Positions 1 to 15,000 of a stretch of DNA of 64,000 bases are shown one piece after another; the stretch's first letter is position 1; each line of letters starts with the position of its first letter. A program made the translations under genes and the position numbers. The stretch covers positions 4,727,383-4,791,382 of the forward strand of contig NC_089732.1 in NCBI RefSeq assembly GCF_035083965.1. The letters run 5' to 3'. The notes under the pieces are model-generated. The model was not told the origin of the DNA. It was given only the letters and a program-made list of their open reading frames with translations, and did no database searches. The stretch comes from Branchiostoma lanceolatum (taxonomy: Eukaryota; Chordata; Leptocardii; Amphioxiformes; Branchiostomatidae).

Positions 1-3000
1 ATCCTCCCCTGCAGAGTCGTCACCCTTGTCCTCCTTCCCTTTCTTGCCTCTCCCAGCCTTGCTCTCAGGCGAGGCCGGCGGCTGGGTGCCGGTGTCACTG
101 GCAACACTCTTAGCCTGGGATCCAGGCCTCTCCGTGGGCAGCAGCTGGGGAGGATGGGATAATAACATTTGGAAATTGCCTTCTGTTGTGTTTAAAAATA
201 GCCAATTGTAGCTGCCATACACAAGCAATATCGATTAAAAGCAGCCACATATCCCAATACTTTAGACAGAAAAACACTGCTAATTTTGCATCCCTATGCA
301 AAATTCTATGTCTCATAAAGACATCTAGTGCACAGAATTCTACAGAATTGGCCTAGTTCCTGGGGACACGTTGATATTACAAACATACAATTCTTATCAG
401 CAATTATGTCATGCTTGGGACCATCAACTGTCCTAATGATCATGAAACTTTGCAGTTAATATCACAGTTAATTTCCAGATTAATAAGACTCGTATAGCTA
501 ATGTTTAAATAAGCCTAAAGCTGACAGTATAACAGAATGATTTTACACAACACAGCCCCTCGTACCTCGACCAGCGGAATGCGGACGTATTCCTCCTGCA
601 GCTCGTCAGGAATCTGCCCCTCCATGGCGCGGTAGTAGTCCTTCAGCAGACGCGAGGTGTCCTGGAAACGGTCAACCTCAACCTGACACGGGAGGGAATT
701 AATACAGTTTAGTTTAAGTGTTTATGTCAGCAAGATTAAATATAAAACTCAGCCATAACAGTTACTGTATTATTCAATGAACATAGACGTTTGTAAAAAA
801 AACTGATGTTATTGAACATTGAATCTCACAAATCACTGTGCACTTCTCATAAGTTCTTGTATCCTGCTGCCAGGTAATCAGGTTAATTTCAGCCCATTCT
901 GTCACAGTAAACACGGCAGCCGACTCGGAACCTGGCAATGCAACTCGCAAAAAACGTTCTTTTGAGAATCAGAAAAAAACAAAAATTATGAAATTTCAGA
1001 ACGTATATACGTAACAATGATTATTGAAAAGTTTGCTGACCTGCATGAGAGTGATGTAATGGTTGGTGAGGGTGCCCAGGTGGTCCTCCAGCCACCCCTC
1101 GTGCATGACATTGGAACGTTCCGTCTCTGCCTCCTCCTTCCGGGTGTCACAGATGTCCCAGAGACGCTCCTTCAGGTCCTGTCAACAACAGACAATCATA
1201 ATGGTCAGAATTGCTAGCAAACCCGATCCAGTGTTCTCCATAGATGATGGAATAATGGCGCTGTGCCACTATACTCCTATCACAGCGCCACTGATCTTTA
1301 AAATTAGGGTGTTTCTTTCCCTTTTCCCCTCTATCATTTTGTTCGAATTTATCAAAATTCCTCGGCCCTTGGGTCATTTTCCATGAGCGCATAATAAGGA
1401 TGAATAATGACCAATCACATTCAGAAGTGATTGGTCATTATTGATTCTGAAGAAGGCGACAGTGGTCGTTAAACATTTGATCCGTGAATACCTTAGAAAA
1501 GTGTTGGAAGAAAGTTTAGCATCGTACTACAATATATAAAAAGTGTTCCTTACGTCGACTCTCTGGTGCAGTTCAGCCCTGGTGTCCTCATCCTCCCTCA
1601 TGTCCTCAGGAATGTTGTTATAGTCCTCCTGCCAGTGAGACAGAAACTCTTGCTTTCCATCAGGGCGCTTCAGGTACTTCTTATAGTCCTCCCTAGAAAA
1701 TAACAAGGTTTTTAGTACATTGTAACTCAGGAATGTTGTTGTAGTCCTCTTGCCAGTGGGATAGAAACTCCTGCTTACCACCTGCGAGCTTCAGGCACTT
1801 CTTATAGTCCTCCCTAAGAATGTGCAAAGCAAAGTAATGGCTTGTATTGTATTGTAAGAGGTGTTCAGCACCGAGGACAGGACCAAATTACCGTAAAAGA
1901 TAACTTTTGCCTTCAGTAACATTAATTCTACCCATGAATTGAGATCTTCCTAAAGAAGTAAACAGTATACAGATGTTCAGGACCAAGGATAGGACCAACT
2001 TATACTAGAATATGAGATAACATTTCCCTGTAGTAACAACAATTCTATCCATGAACTGAGCTCTTCCTAAACAAGTACACAGATACAACCATTCCTGACA
2101 TCATACCAGTATTCAGCACCAATGACAGGAACAACTGATGGTAAAACTAAAATATAACATTTCTCTGTAGTTACATTAATCCATGAAGTTCAACTGAGAA
2201 TTCCCTAAAGATGTAAAGAGATGCAGCCCTACCTGACACTGTACAGATAGCGGATGATGCTCTCCCGCTCCTCGCGCAGCTTGTGGAAGATGACTTTGCT
2301 CGCTCCCACATACGTGCCTTCCACAGTCTCCCAGTGTGGGGACAGGATTTGAGCCACCTCCTGTAAGTTTTGAAAAAAGGATTTAAAAGTCCTTGCCAAA
2401 CCATATGGTGCATAGGATGGTGCCCATCTCCGTTTCCTTAGCCCTTGGGCCACACACAAAGCGGTGCAACCACAGATAAATGATATGGCAAAGGGCTAGA
2501 AAACAATCTCTTCTACATTTTGAAAGCAACAACATCAACTGAAAATAATGGCCAAGGTTTGATATAAGGTCTTAGGACTTGATACAATTAAGATTGGACA
2601 GAAGGCAGAGCTTATGAATGGATAAAGTTGAGAGGAAAAAATCCAGGTGAGAATCAAAAAATGATGATCCTCTCAATAGTTGTCACAAAAACATGTGCAA
2701 AACTACTGATCTAACTTACACATATATCTGGTTAGACCTTACACATTATTTCCTTCACCAAATATGTTATGATAGCAACAAAATCATTTGAAATTTGTGA
2801 ACTTCTGTTAATATTATTGTTCTTGTTGATCTGTATCTTTTTTGTATATCTTTTGATTATCATAGCTTATCATTTCCCGCTGGATGGTTCCCTCACTGTC
2901 TTTGTTAAAAGAAAAAAGAAAAAATTCCATATTAAAAAATTTTAAAAGAGAGAGAAAAAAAATTCTTACATCCGTGATAGGTTCGCTGACATACTCCCAC

Positions 3001-6000
3001 TCGTCTGACCCCGGCTGGGGAGGGGGCGGTCCTGTAGGCTCCTCATCCGGCTCAGGTTCTGGCTCAGGGACGGGCGTCTTTCTGTTGGGAGACAAAGATG
3101 CCAAAAACTTGTTATTTCCTCTCTAGCAACCTCTCTTTTACCTTCAATTTCACATTGTAGGCATCCTAACACAGTAGAAATGTTTAATGTCTAGCCCAGC
3201 TGATCAAAAGATACGCGCAATAGGATGGATCTGATTCACAAAAAAGTCATATTATTAATAATAAAAGCTATAACAATTTCATCACACAATGTTCATCTAT
3301 TTAGTCTAGAATGTAGTATTTTCAACTTACTACTCATACAACTCATTCAAGCTATCATAAGAAAGTGCACAAAACTAAACTACTGCACAAGTTGCCTTTG
3401 AGCTGTTTCAAACAAGTTACAAAGCTACAGTGGAATTGATACAAGTGAGTTAGAGTTACACTTACTTCCCCTTCTTACCGGACCCTCCCCGTTTAGCGGA
3501 GCCGCTCCGGGACCGATCGCGTGACTTGCTCTCGCGAGCCTCCAGCTTATCCTTCTTCTTACTGGGTGATCCTGACCGGTCCCTGGCCGAGCCCTTCGGA
3601 GACTTACGACCCTTCGGTGAAGCTGGAAAGATTGGGTAGAGAAATTAACCTAGATATCGTAGGTGTGTAGCAGGCTATTATTAGCTAGCAGGGTGTCACG
3701 ACATCTTCTAAACACCCTACACTAAGAAACCCAAAGAAATCAGAGCCCTAGCCTCCTTTTGCAGGGGATGCCCAGAGGATGCCCTGTATCCCTGGTAATT
3801 AGATACACATGTACATGTCACTGTTGTCTTTTCCTCATACCAGACACCGAGACAGAATGAAAATTGATTGACATGCAAAGCTACAAGGTTCCAACTGTTT
3901 CACCACCACCCCAAATTTTTGGACGCCCGGCCCATATATCCTACCTGGTGTGTTGGATATACCTGGTGATATCACGGTTACTACTCCTACAGTAACTGCA
4001 TTTGTAACAAAGGGTATTGATTCAGAAGCAGTTATCAATAGATCATTTGAGGCTTCAAGTACAATTGAAGGCTTTTGTGTCATTAAGATAAAAGTTGTGA
4101 GAAAAAATGGGAAACTTTAATTCAATTTGATTTGATGCAAAACCTTCCTTATGAACCCACTATCACTATCAAGTATGGACAGTTTTTATAGCATATTAAA
4201 AAATGAACAAAACAATAGGAATTATTGCATCACTTAGTAAAAGAGTTCAAGCAACACCTTGAAATTAGAAGCAAGAGTAACCTACAAGATAAAACAAATC
4301 CAGAGCTCTGCAATGTTCATACCTGATCGAGATCTTGCGTCCTTCTTTGATGACGACGGTCGTGCGGAGCCCGCACGTGACCCCTGCTTGGAGGGCGGCT
4401 GTGACGGCCCGTCCTTCATCTCCTGTGGGATCTCCAGGGGAGGGATGTCAGTTGACTTGTCCTCTACAATCTCTGGTGGTTTAATGTCCTTGCCCTGGAG
4501 CTATGGTATGGACAGATATCACAGATCAGATTATTATATAACCTTTAGCACACCTGAAGTAGCCGTTTGGCACCCCGTTCTCTATTGGTTACAGAGTTAG
4601 GCAACAGGGAGATGGTTAAACATTATAACCAGTCCTTTTTATAGTCCTTTTGATGAACTATTTACACACAACTAATGTTTGCTAATTTTGGGGACATTTT
4701 GAGATGCTCTCTGTCTCTTCTTCAACCCCATAAGTCAGATCTCGTCTCAGAGTTCTCTTGCTATGTGACTGATGATAGCAGAGAGAGAAAAAGACAAAGT
4801 GGGAGAGAGAGGGAGAGGGGGAACATCAGTATTGGCATATTTAATTTACTTTGACCTACAGTCAAACATGTACCACATAATGTAGTATCTGGCTACTCTT
4901 TGACGTCTCAGATCTGTCCTTTCTTATTCTGATTTGTGCTTTCTTAATTGACAAACTACAAAATATATCTTGAAGTTTGAACACAGCATGTGGCCTCCAA
5001 CAAGTCAGTATCTAAATCTTCCCTTCTGCATGTGTGTGAAGTCATGTACCTTATCCAAAGTGTGTTGCAGAACCCTCTCCACTTCGTTCACCACCTCCGA
5101 CTGGTCCATGTCTGCGTCCACCCGTGACAGGACGCCCATCTTTGTAAACAGCTTGTCCAGCTTGGACCAGGCATCGTGGAAACCTGTGATCCTGGTTTGA
5201 CAGAACAAGAAACAACATATTTCATTTACCAAATGAAAGGAATGTTGATGAAGGTTAGACATCCAGGTAATAAGATACATGTCAGTAACTGACCAAAGGT
5301 AGTGGATGCCATTTGAAACGTATGAACATAAACAATTCCAGATCCTTGTATTATGCAAATGGCGGAAACGATCCTTTTTTTAATACTCAAATTTTCACCA
5401 GCATTTGTTGGTTTGCTGATTTCGATTTTTATGAATTTCATGGGTTGAATTTTAGGAAAATCTTGAAGCCTACTTCACAGAACTCAGGCCATTGCAAGTA
5501 AGGTAATTTCCTAAATAGCATCCTTTCAAACTGCAAATTACAGAGTATACAAATCCTACTAACAGTAACCTTTAAAAACAGTTCAACATGAATGTACTAC
5601 AGTAACTCCAAAAAGGTACTCCAGTGAAGTCAGAACTTATGTAATGTATCTAAAGTGTTATCAAAGGATTATGGAAAATACTAAGAACACTTAAGACAAG
5701 AAAACCAGGTGTGCTAAGATGATGTGCTTACCTGTGCTGCACCTGTTCCTGGTCGTGTGCAGGGTCCTCCACAGGGATCACCTTTTCCGTCTTCCCCAGC
5801 CCTGTCTGACTCCCCTCGGGCGGGGGGTTAAACTCCTGCTGGTACTGCTGGTCTGCCTGGGGGGCATCTGGGGATAATAGGGAAGATTTAACCTCATAAC
5901 TGTCTTTATTGACACAGCAACTTTTGTAAGGTCTACTACATCTATGCATACAAACAGTGGACAGGAATGAATTAACCTATGTATATGAATAGATATGAGT

Positions 6001-9000
6001 AAATCATCCGGACGAAAGATGATGATGATGAAATCAACATGTTGAGTCTAAGGTATCATTTACACAACTGGTTCTAAGGTCTAGACATTATTTGATATAT
6101 TGACCTTTTTTGTACACAGTAAGGGTTATCTATCCCTAGAATGTAGTCATATACAAGCATGAAGTGTTTCTATCAGCCCCAAATAATCTGCTTAACTAAC
6201 AAATGAACTTCTTTTAAGAGACAAAGACTTTGCATTCTTACTTTTATTTCTTAGCTTTAGGTCAAAACTACTCATTCGATTTGACTGTCTACAATTTAAC
6301 ATTACTTAATAATTCAAGATAATTCAAAGATGAACTCCTTAATTTCACCAGTCCTACAGAACAACACACATCATTGTCATCATCTAAGAATATTACCAAA
6401 CTTCAGTCACTTACAGGATCTGCCTGCAGCCCTCTTCAAGGCGACGTCATCGGGAATGTCAAACAGGATGACCACATCAATGCCAGGGGGAGGGGCAGGG
6501 GGCTCCTTGCCGGGGTTGGGGTCAAGTGCGAGGGAGGACTTCTTGGAAAGCTGGGGAAAAGAAATGTTGCATTGAGACTCTGAGAGAAATGCTAGATGCT
6601 ACTGTACATGTGGATGGGAGAAACATGTTTCCTAAAAAATGCAGGTGGCATGCAAACAACCTTAGAGAAGTTGCTCTTCTCACATTTTTCTGTCAACCAT
6701 TGCTACATTGATCTAAAAAGAAGATACGTGTACAGCAAATTGATGGGGAAATGTTGTCTAGAACTGATGACAAAAGACTTCACTACTACGCTGTTCACAA
6801 TGTTGGTACCAATTAAGAATACAGGAAGAGCTCCAAGACACCCAAGTTCCTCTATGTATGGCAAAGTAGCAACCTTATTTTAATGTTTGTCATTGAAGTT
6901 TTTCCAGTGAAGCCTGGGCCATATTGGTAAGCATGCACCAGTCTAGAACACCTGTATCCAATATTCACCAGCTTATATTATTACAGCCAGTAGGTACCCG
7001 TCTGAGTAATGAGGCTGTTGTAACGTGCTCGAGGCACCTCCTTGAACACGGACCCCTATTTTACGCCATTTCCGAAAGACGGTGCAGCCCCGACTAGGAT
7101 ACCCTTCCCTGATTCGAACCGGGGTCTCCCAGTTACCAACTAATTGGAAGCACGAGCTCAACTGTGAAGTTGCTACCAATTGAGCTACAAAGGTTGCCAA
7201 CACACATGAATGACATATTTAGTTCTTACCTTCCTGTTGGTGGCAGAGACTTTGCCGGAGGCTGCGGGTTCAGACCCAGTCAGAGCCTTCTCCAGCAGCT
7301 TGGCCTGCTGCAGGGTCATGGGGAAACCGTCCAGGATCCAACCGGTGCCCTCGGGCAACCGCCTGGGGCAGGAGGGAAATGGAACAATTCACATGTTAGG
7401 AGGAAAAACTGAGGAAAATTACTATAGATCAACGTGTATGGTCCTGTCCTTGGTGCTGACTGACACAGCAATATGACGTATCCCAATTAAATTCATAGTC
7501 AGGTTTCATCAAACCTTATGTCATTTTACCGTTTGTCATGTAAAAGTGAATAGATTCCTAAGAGCCTAATATGACCAACACTCGACCTGCACAATTCAGG
7601 ATTCTTGGATGTGCTGACAATAATTGTCACTAAAGACTGTTCCTGAACCAATATGAATTCTTAAATCACAAGAAATCACAAAGCTTGCTTGCAACCTTTT
7701 ACCGAAAAAGATTATAACCAAATGGGCAGAAATGTTGACATTTGACATGTAAAAATTTTTGTCCCACCTGATTGCATCAATGACGATGTCCACCAGAATC
7801 TGGTCGTCCACAGACTTGCCCCTCCTCAGGGACTTGATGGCCTTGGAACCAAGCTTGGCTCTGGTGGTGGGCTGAAGGGAGGGAAAATATAGGAAACTTG
7901 ATGCAACTGTCTGCTAAATGTGTAATGGATCTTAGGAATCAAGCAAAAAAATGCACCTTGTCCATTGTAGGATAGACTGAAATGCTTATGGACTTTTAAC
8001 TTCAAAATTCCATTACGATTCCCAAGACTACTTTATCATGAAAATTTTGCAGTGGTTTTATTTTCGCAGTTTCTACAGTGACTTCTCCACAGCACTGTCA
8101 AATTTATGACACCGAGAATATGTCTCCCTTGTATGACTACAATACAATGAGACCGTGAATTTAAACCTCCTTTTTTCTTCACAACGCAATGCAAAACAAA
8201 AGCTCCACAAAACTACATGCATTTACAGTATTCAATGTTTCAAACCAGTGAAGACTCTGATATTCCAATATTCCATAATTTTATCAAATATTGCAGCATG
8301 TATTGTCAAACATACATGAACTGCGCTATACTTTGAAAGGCTTGCCCAGAGCTAAGGAGGATAGGGAGGGCTGGAGGAGAAGGGGCATGGACATCCGTGA
8401 GACCTTCACAACCAGATGATGAAGATGATTGTCAATACATGTAGACGTACCTCAGGATGGGAAGTGTCGCTCTTCTTCGAGCTGGACTTCCTGACACTGC
8501 TCCTGGGACTGAGACCGCCGGACTCCCCCAGCGGGGTCGCACTCCCAGACAGGGGAGGCTTGTCCCCTTCAGACTTGTTTGCTAGGGAAGATAATTAATA
8601 GCATAAGGGAAGTGCACATAACCATGCAATGGTTAACCATTAATTTACCATTCGGCTTTAATCACATACAGCCTTTTTTCTGGACATTTCAGCAAAAATG
8701 GGAAAGCTCTGTGCTGGATATATAAGGTATGGGGTTTCCTCTTTTACGATGTGGAGAATTTTTTCCAGCTGCACAGGTTATAGATGTGTTGTACGACATT
8801 TCATTAAGGAGAGATGGAGAGAGCTGCAGTTTTATGACACATTTACTATTCATTATGATCACAAACACACAGGGAAGGACATAAAACACTGAGCCCATAT
8901 ATTCGTGTATATGTCTGTATAAAATCATGTCAATGCTTATATTAGCTTGCTTCAGAATAAGTAGCACAAAGAATGTCTCGACTAAGTCCTATCTTTACAA

Positions 9001-12000
9001 GTCAGTGACACATACCCTGGTCTTCTCCATCTGGCTTTGCGGAGGCTGCCTTCTTTTCCATGGCTTCAGGAGTGGCTGGTTCCACTACTGTCGTCACACT
9101 GGGCTGTGGAGTTATGCCTGTGTACAGATAAAACAAGAGTTTTACAAGGTTATTCATGAGCATAAGGTACTCTGAACTCTCCATATAAGTACAATAACCA
9201 CAAAATATATAAAAATAAGGTTGTGCACCTAACAAAACTATGTTGAAGTCTCTGAAGCATGTTTGATACATGAAATCATGGCCTTATTTACATTACCTGG
9301 CACTGATGATTCCTGTGCAGGGACCTCCCCCTCTGGCTTGTCGGAGACTTGGGTGGCTGGTGTGACTTCTGTTCCTGCCTGCACCTCTTCAAAAACATCA
9401 TCGGACTGTAGATTGAAGAAACAACAGACAATTTTACACTCAGCATCAGATTTTAGAGACCTCCTGCCTTTAATCATTGATTTAGTACTGGTCATCTAAA
9501 CCGAGTTACTGTGTGCCATTAAAAGTTGAGATGGAGCTAGTCAGGACAAAGCTGCTACCTCAATTTTCTATCATTTTACAAGTCATTAGTACTTCCCTTA
9601 CATCAAAGCATCTTGTCTTGCATCTCCATGTCTTCACCGGCACCAAGCAACATGTTTAATATGAAATGTAGCAAAACCTATCCTATATAATTCCAAAATC
9701 TTGCCAATAAGACCCAGAAGTTACAAACTTGTACCTTTTGTACCATTAAACAGGAGAGTATGAGAAGAAGAAGGAAGATGATCCGATAACACTCTTCTTC
9801 AAATAGCAATAAAAAAAATTACCACTGGAGGTGTGACATCCTCAAGCACTTCTCCATTCTTGAAGGCTTCTACTGCCTCTGTAACCAGCTGGTCTGGTGA
9901 CAGGACTGCCAAACGATTTCCTGCAGGACAAGTACAAAACATTCTTATCTTTTATTCTCAAGATAGACTATACATATAGTTACTACATTTTCTTATACAC
10001 ACAGTGATATACATTAATTTCTGTCAGCGTTAGGAATATGATGCCAAAATTGTAGGCTTAGCTTTGTTGTTTTTAATCATAAACTTTAAGGCATATCATG
10101 CAGTACACAGTGGCATAGAAAAGTATCAACTAAGTGTCCACAAACCTCTAATTTCTCCTTGTTAGTGCATGAATTCGAAGGTAAAATCAAACATCATAAA
10201 CATCAAGCATGAAATAATGTAGAAACAGATAAATCACTAGTTGCTACTGACTGTTGGAAGACCCCAAATAAGTTCTTAGACAAGTGTATTAGGTAATCAT
10301 TCAATGTTAGATATGATAAGATACACTCAGGCACAGAGCTTTGGAGCTTCTATCAAAAACAGCTAGTTCTGTAGGTATGGGTGGTTTTCAGCACCAAGGA
10401 CAGGGCATATCATTGTGCAACCTTCTTATTCCAAGTTGGAAGATAGGTCAGATACAGAGTTCTATGCCTCTGGAGACCTCTGAATCCTCTATTAGGGACA
10501 GCTATTTATGTATGTATGAATGGATGGATGGTTTTCAGCACCAAGGGCAGGGTATATTGTTATACAATCTTTTGTTCTTACTTGGATGATAAGTCAGCTA
10601 CAGAGCTCTGTTCCTTGTTTTCTTATCATTTATCTATTATCAAAGACAACTTTTGTATCAACCATGGATACATGTAATATCTACAAGCATAATTGTACCA
10701 GGGTACATAATTCCACCACCCTGAAAAGATATGTCCAAACAGATTTCCAACCCACCCAAAGTCCCCCAGTATAATGCACTCCTCTATATCTAAACTGTGC
10801 ATACCTTGGGAGTCCTGCACTAGAGATCTCTCAACCCTAATTTTTTTCAAAGTGAAGGATTTGTGTAACCGGTGGATTACGGATGTTAGTCGAGGTTATA
10901 TCTGTTTACAGTTATTCCTGTACTCACTCTCTGCTAGAAGCCTGAGAGCAGAAGACTTGCCGCCGAACAGTTTGCCGACTGCACATGCTCGCACAGGGAA
11001 GGGGGGGAACTCTGGTGGAGGGGGCGGTGGCTGGGAACAAAGAAAACCCAGGTGAACATCATTTGAATACAATTTAATCTTGACAACTGGATAAGATTAG
11101 GAGATTACTTTTTAGTGACATCCATCACTCTTCTTCAGCTTCACTAGAATGAACTGGCAGAACGAATCAATGCTAGAACATCTAACTAGAAAAAAGGTTG
11201 AGCATGTCAAAGTCACTAACTCCTAAGGATCGTATGCAAATGTTACTCAAATGTAAACCAAGTAGGGATATATAAAACAAGAGTTTTCTGTCAAGAGCAT
11301 GGCAAGTAAGAATATAAAGGTCAAGAAAGAGAGATAGAGTTTCATCTTTTTCACAAAGAGTTGGTGTAAGAAGCATGATTCCTATCTTGGGAGGAGAGAC
11401 TATGTTAAATATCCTCTGCACGATTTGCAGAAGTTCATTTTACATAAAACTGTCAGCCACTTTTCAAACATGATGACTTGAAGACTAAGGTCATACCTGA
11501 TATGCCAGTTGGTATATTCTGGCCAACGGCTGTCTCAAACTTGCCCGTCCCAGGACAAAAATTTGCTTGTTGGGACGGACAAAAATTTCACCCCATTTGT
11601 CCAAAAAATCTGTACATCATGACAGGAAATTGGTGAAAATGTATTTTCGTAGGCTTAAAATGACAGATGTAACAATGAATATTCCCACCTTGGGAGGAGA
11701 CACGATGTTGAAGATCCTCTGTATGATGTGTCCGACCACGTTATTGTTCTTCTCGTTGTTAATTTCAGAACCGTCAGGAGGCACCCATTCACCAATCATC
11801 TCCTACAGGAGCAAAAAAGACATTTTAGAGAACTGAATTTCTTCCAAAATGATCTATTTCTTTACTTCAATGAAGTTTAGACATCCAGGCAATAAGATAT
11901 GCAAGGAAACAGTTACTCAAGCAACACTAGTGGATAGATTTGGGAAATGGTCAGAAATTTTAGGTAGCATCCAGTACCAATCCATCCACTTCCAGTCACT

Positions 12001-15000
12001 GACGAAAGGTACGTAGTGGGATGCTTCCTGAAATGTCTGTTTGAAAATTCTATCCAGTTGCTTGGATTTAATTCAGCGGTAGGGAGAAAATGGAGTGTTT
12101 TCAGTGTTTTTAGTTCACGGTTGAAACAAGAGGGTAGGCTGTCAGAAAACAAAACAAGTATTTTTGCACTGGCTTTAAGTTTGCAGTGAACAGGGTACCG
12201 CAAAAAACGTGAACATTAAACCACTGCAAAAATGTCAGCATTTACAGTATTATGGTCAAGATGATGACAGTACCTTGTACTCCTTGAAGTCTCCATCGTT
12301 CAGCAGTTTCTGCTTCTCCATTTCAATAATCTGCTCTGGGGTGGGCTCACTGCCTTCTGCTGTTGGGTCCTGAAAAGGACGGGGGAGATTAAGAAATTTC
12401 TTCATTATTTGTGTTTCTTTGGACCATCTCATACACTAGTGGGTTACATGATTATCTATGACCACCAACAATCTATCGACATAATTCCATCAGGGTACAT
12501 AATTCCGCCACCCTGAAAAGATATATCCAAACAGATCTCCAACCCATCGTTCCCCCAGTATAATGCACTCCAGTACATGTGTAATAACAGTATGTATCTA
12601 AACTGTGCATACCTGGGGGGTGCTGCATTAGAGATCTCTCAAGCCAACTATTTTTCAAAGTGGCAGATTTTTGTAACTCGCCAGATAAATGTTAATGGAG
12701 TGAAACTTTTTACTGGTTAGGGTTTCAGCCCTTCAAAGAGGATGTTAAATGACAATGACAATGAAGTTGCATATTCATGCCCAACAAGAGCTACATGCAT
12801 TACGATTAAATTCAATGGTGAAAATAGTCGGTCCCTGTCTCACGAGACATACATGTACACCACTTGCACTTAAACAACCTGCACTTATTGAAAACAATGA
12901 TCACAGGTAAGAATAAATCATGCAACATGTATCATTTTGCCCTCTCCTATTATGATAACCTTGACCCAGCACCCAAGCTGACTTAGACAAGTTTACCCCT
13001 TCCAAGAGATCCTCTGCCGTGTACTGGAGTGAAAAGTGTTGATATGTCGATTCGGGAAAAAGAAGAATTGAAAACAGTTAAGGAACTTGCCCAAGTGTTT
13101 CCTAGCCAACGTTTATCTGTTCTACCTTATTCAGTTTTGGAGGCAAACTGAAATACAGATTCTGAAGTGTTGCATCATGTCATATGGTCACTGTGGAGAT
13201 TTGAAAACAAGCAAATACCCAGTACATGGACCAGTGCAGGTCAGGTACAGGTAGACATCAGAAATACCTGCACAGCTCCAATTTTGCCTGCATATATGCA
13301 GATGGCATTTTGAACACTGCGGCTTTTATATGATTTCAACACAGAAGAAAACTGCTGTTCTTACCCTTTCCTCATACAGTGGATGCCCCTCTATGAACAG
13401 CTGGGTCCACTCTCGGAACAGCTTTGGTGGTACCAGCCTGGAGAAAACACAACATCAAGGTATAGGGTGAAAACTGGTACGCCATATGTCAAGTTGGATC
13501 GAAAATGGAGGTATACAAACATGTGATACTAACAAAAATGAGTGCCAATCATAGACAGCAGTCTTAAAACTTTAAGGCAAAATGTGTAGCTCTTAAATAC
13601 AGTATTTCTTTTAATGTTTCCACCTTAACAGTGAAGCAAATTCTATCATTAGAGTTTATAAATTCTAATCATAAAATTTAATGACGTTTCCAAATCAAAC
13701 TCATTTTTCTGTCAGCTCCCTAGTGGATACTACCTGAAACGTCTGGCCGTTTTCAAATTCCATCCAGTTGCTTGAGGAACTATTATGTGGCGTATTTCAA
13801 ACATTTGGTGACAACCAAACTCACTTTTCTGTCAGCTCCCTGTACTCTCCGAACTTCGTGGCGTAGTCCACTATCTGTAGGGTGACCTCCATGCACATGT
13901 CGTAGTGTTTGCGGTACCGCTGTTCGGCACGCTCCGCCGCGATCCTGTCATGGAGCTCCTGCTCAGCCTTGGTCTGCTCGATGTACTCAAGCTTTGCAAG
14001 CTGGGCAAGTTCCTAAACCAGACAAATCAAGTCAATGTTCAAGTGTCAAAACAAATGCTTTCTGTATCTGTATCTGCATAGCTGGTTTAACCACACTTTG
14101 TCATAATACGCCATCTTTGCAGGCACGCAGCGTGGCAGCAGATGGTTGTATTACACTGAACGACCTGTCACACCAAACCTTTGCACTGTGATCTGGCTGC
14201 AAGCATTCATTAAAGCTATCTAACTTGGATGCCCCTACTGTACTTTGTGGCAAGGAGTCTCACTCTATGGAAGTTCTGGAGATAAAACACATTTTTGAAC
14301 ACCTCTATCCTGGGTTGACCATTTCGTTGACATAAAATGTAAAACAACACCTAGCACTTCCAAGTAGTGAAACTTTCAGCATCTTTCCAAACTGATGATA
14401 TGACGATTTCAGGATTAAGGTTATACCTGTTATAACAGGTTAAAATATACAAGTCTGGTCAGAGGAATACGTTGGCCTGTTAAAGCAGTACAATCAACTT
14501 TTGACAGATACAGATTAAAACTGAACAACAGCATACCCTGTCCTTGGTGCTGAAAACAAATATAACTACCTGTCTTCGATAGCAAGCTTCACAGATCTGT
14601 GTCTTGTGCAATCTAAAATCTATTGACTAACTATCACACTTTTTCCAGTGCCCATTTTGATTTGTGAACAGTCATTAGCTGATTCAAAAAGTAAGTTATC
14701 GTCTGTTGTACATAGTACTCTGATCGTGTCGACTTTACTGTATACGTGATTGTAAGCTGCGGCGCAATTCAGTCTCTATACTGCAATGCCGTTTTTTCTC
14801 ATGTGTTTTTTATCAATAAACCATTTACTACCACTACATCACATATGAAAATAAGTCCATTATTTTGTGAACAGTGCACATTATGACAATATTGTGGCAT
14901 AGAAGAATAAACACACCCAGACAGTAACTGACAACATCTAAGATAAGGAAAAAAAGTAAACCCGGTGCTATATATTCATCACCAAAGTGAATGAATGTAT

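Noticed and set aside
2870..2903. Possible extra SPEF2 exon (DSEGTIQRE)
   Set aside because: Exons 3081-2970 and 2360-2233 already join in phase as a natural SPEF2 sequence, and this segment lacks a good donor.
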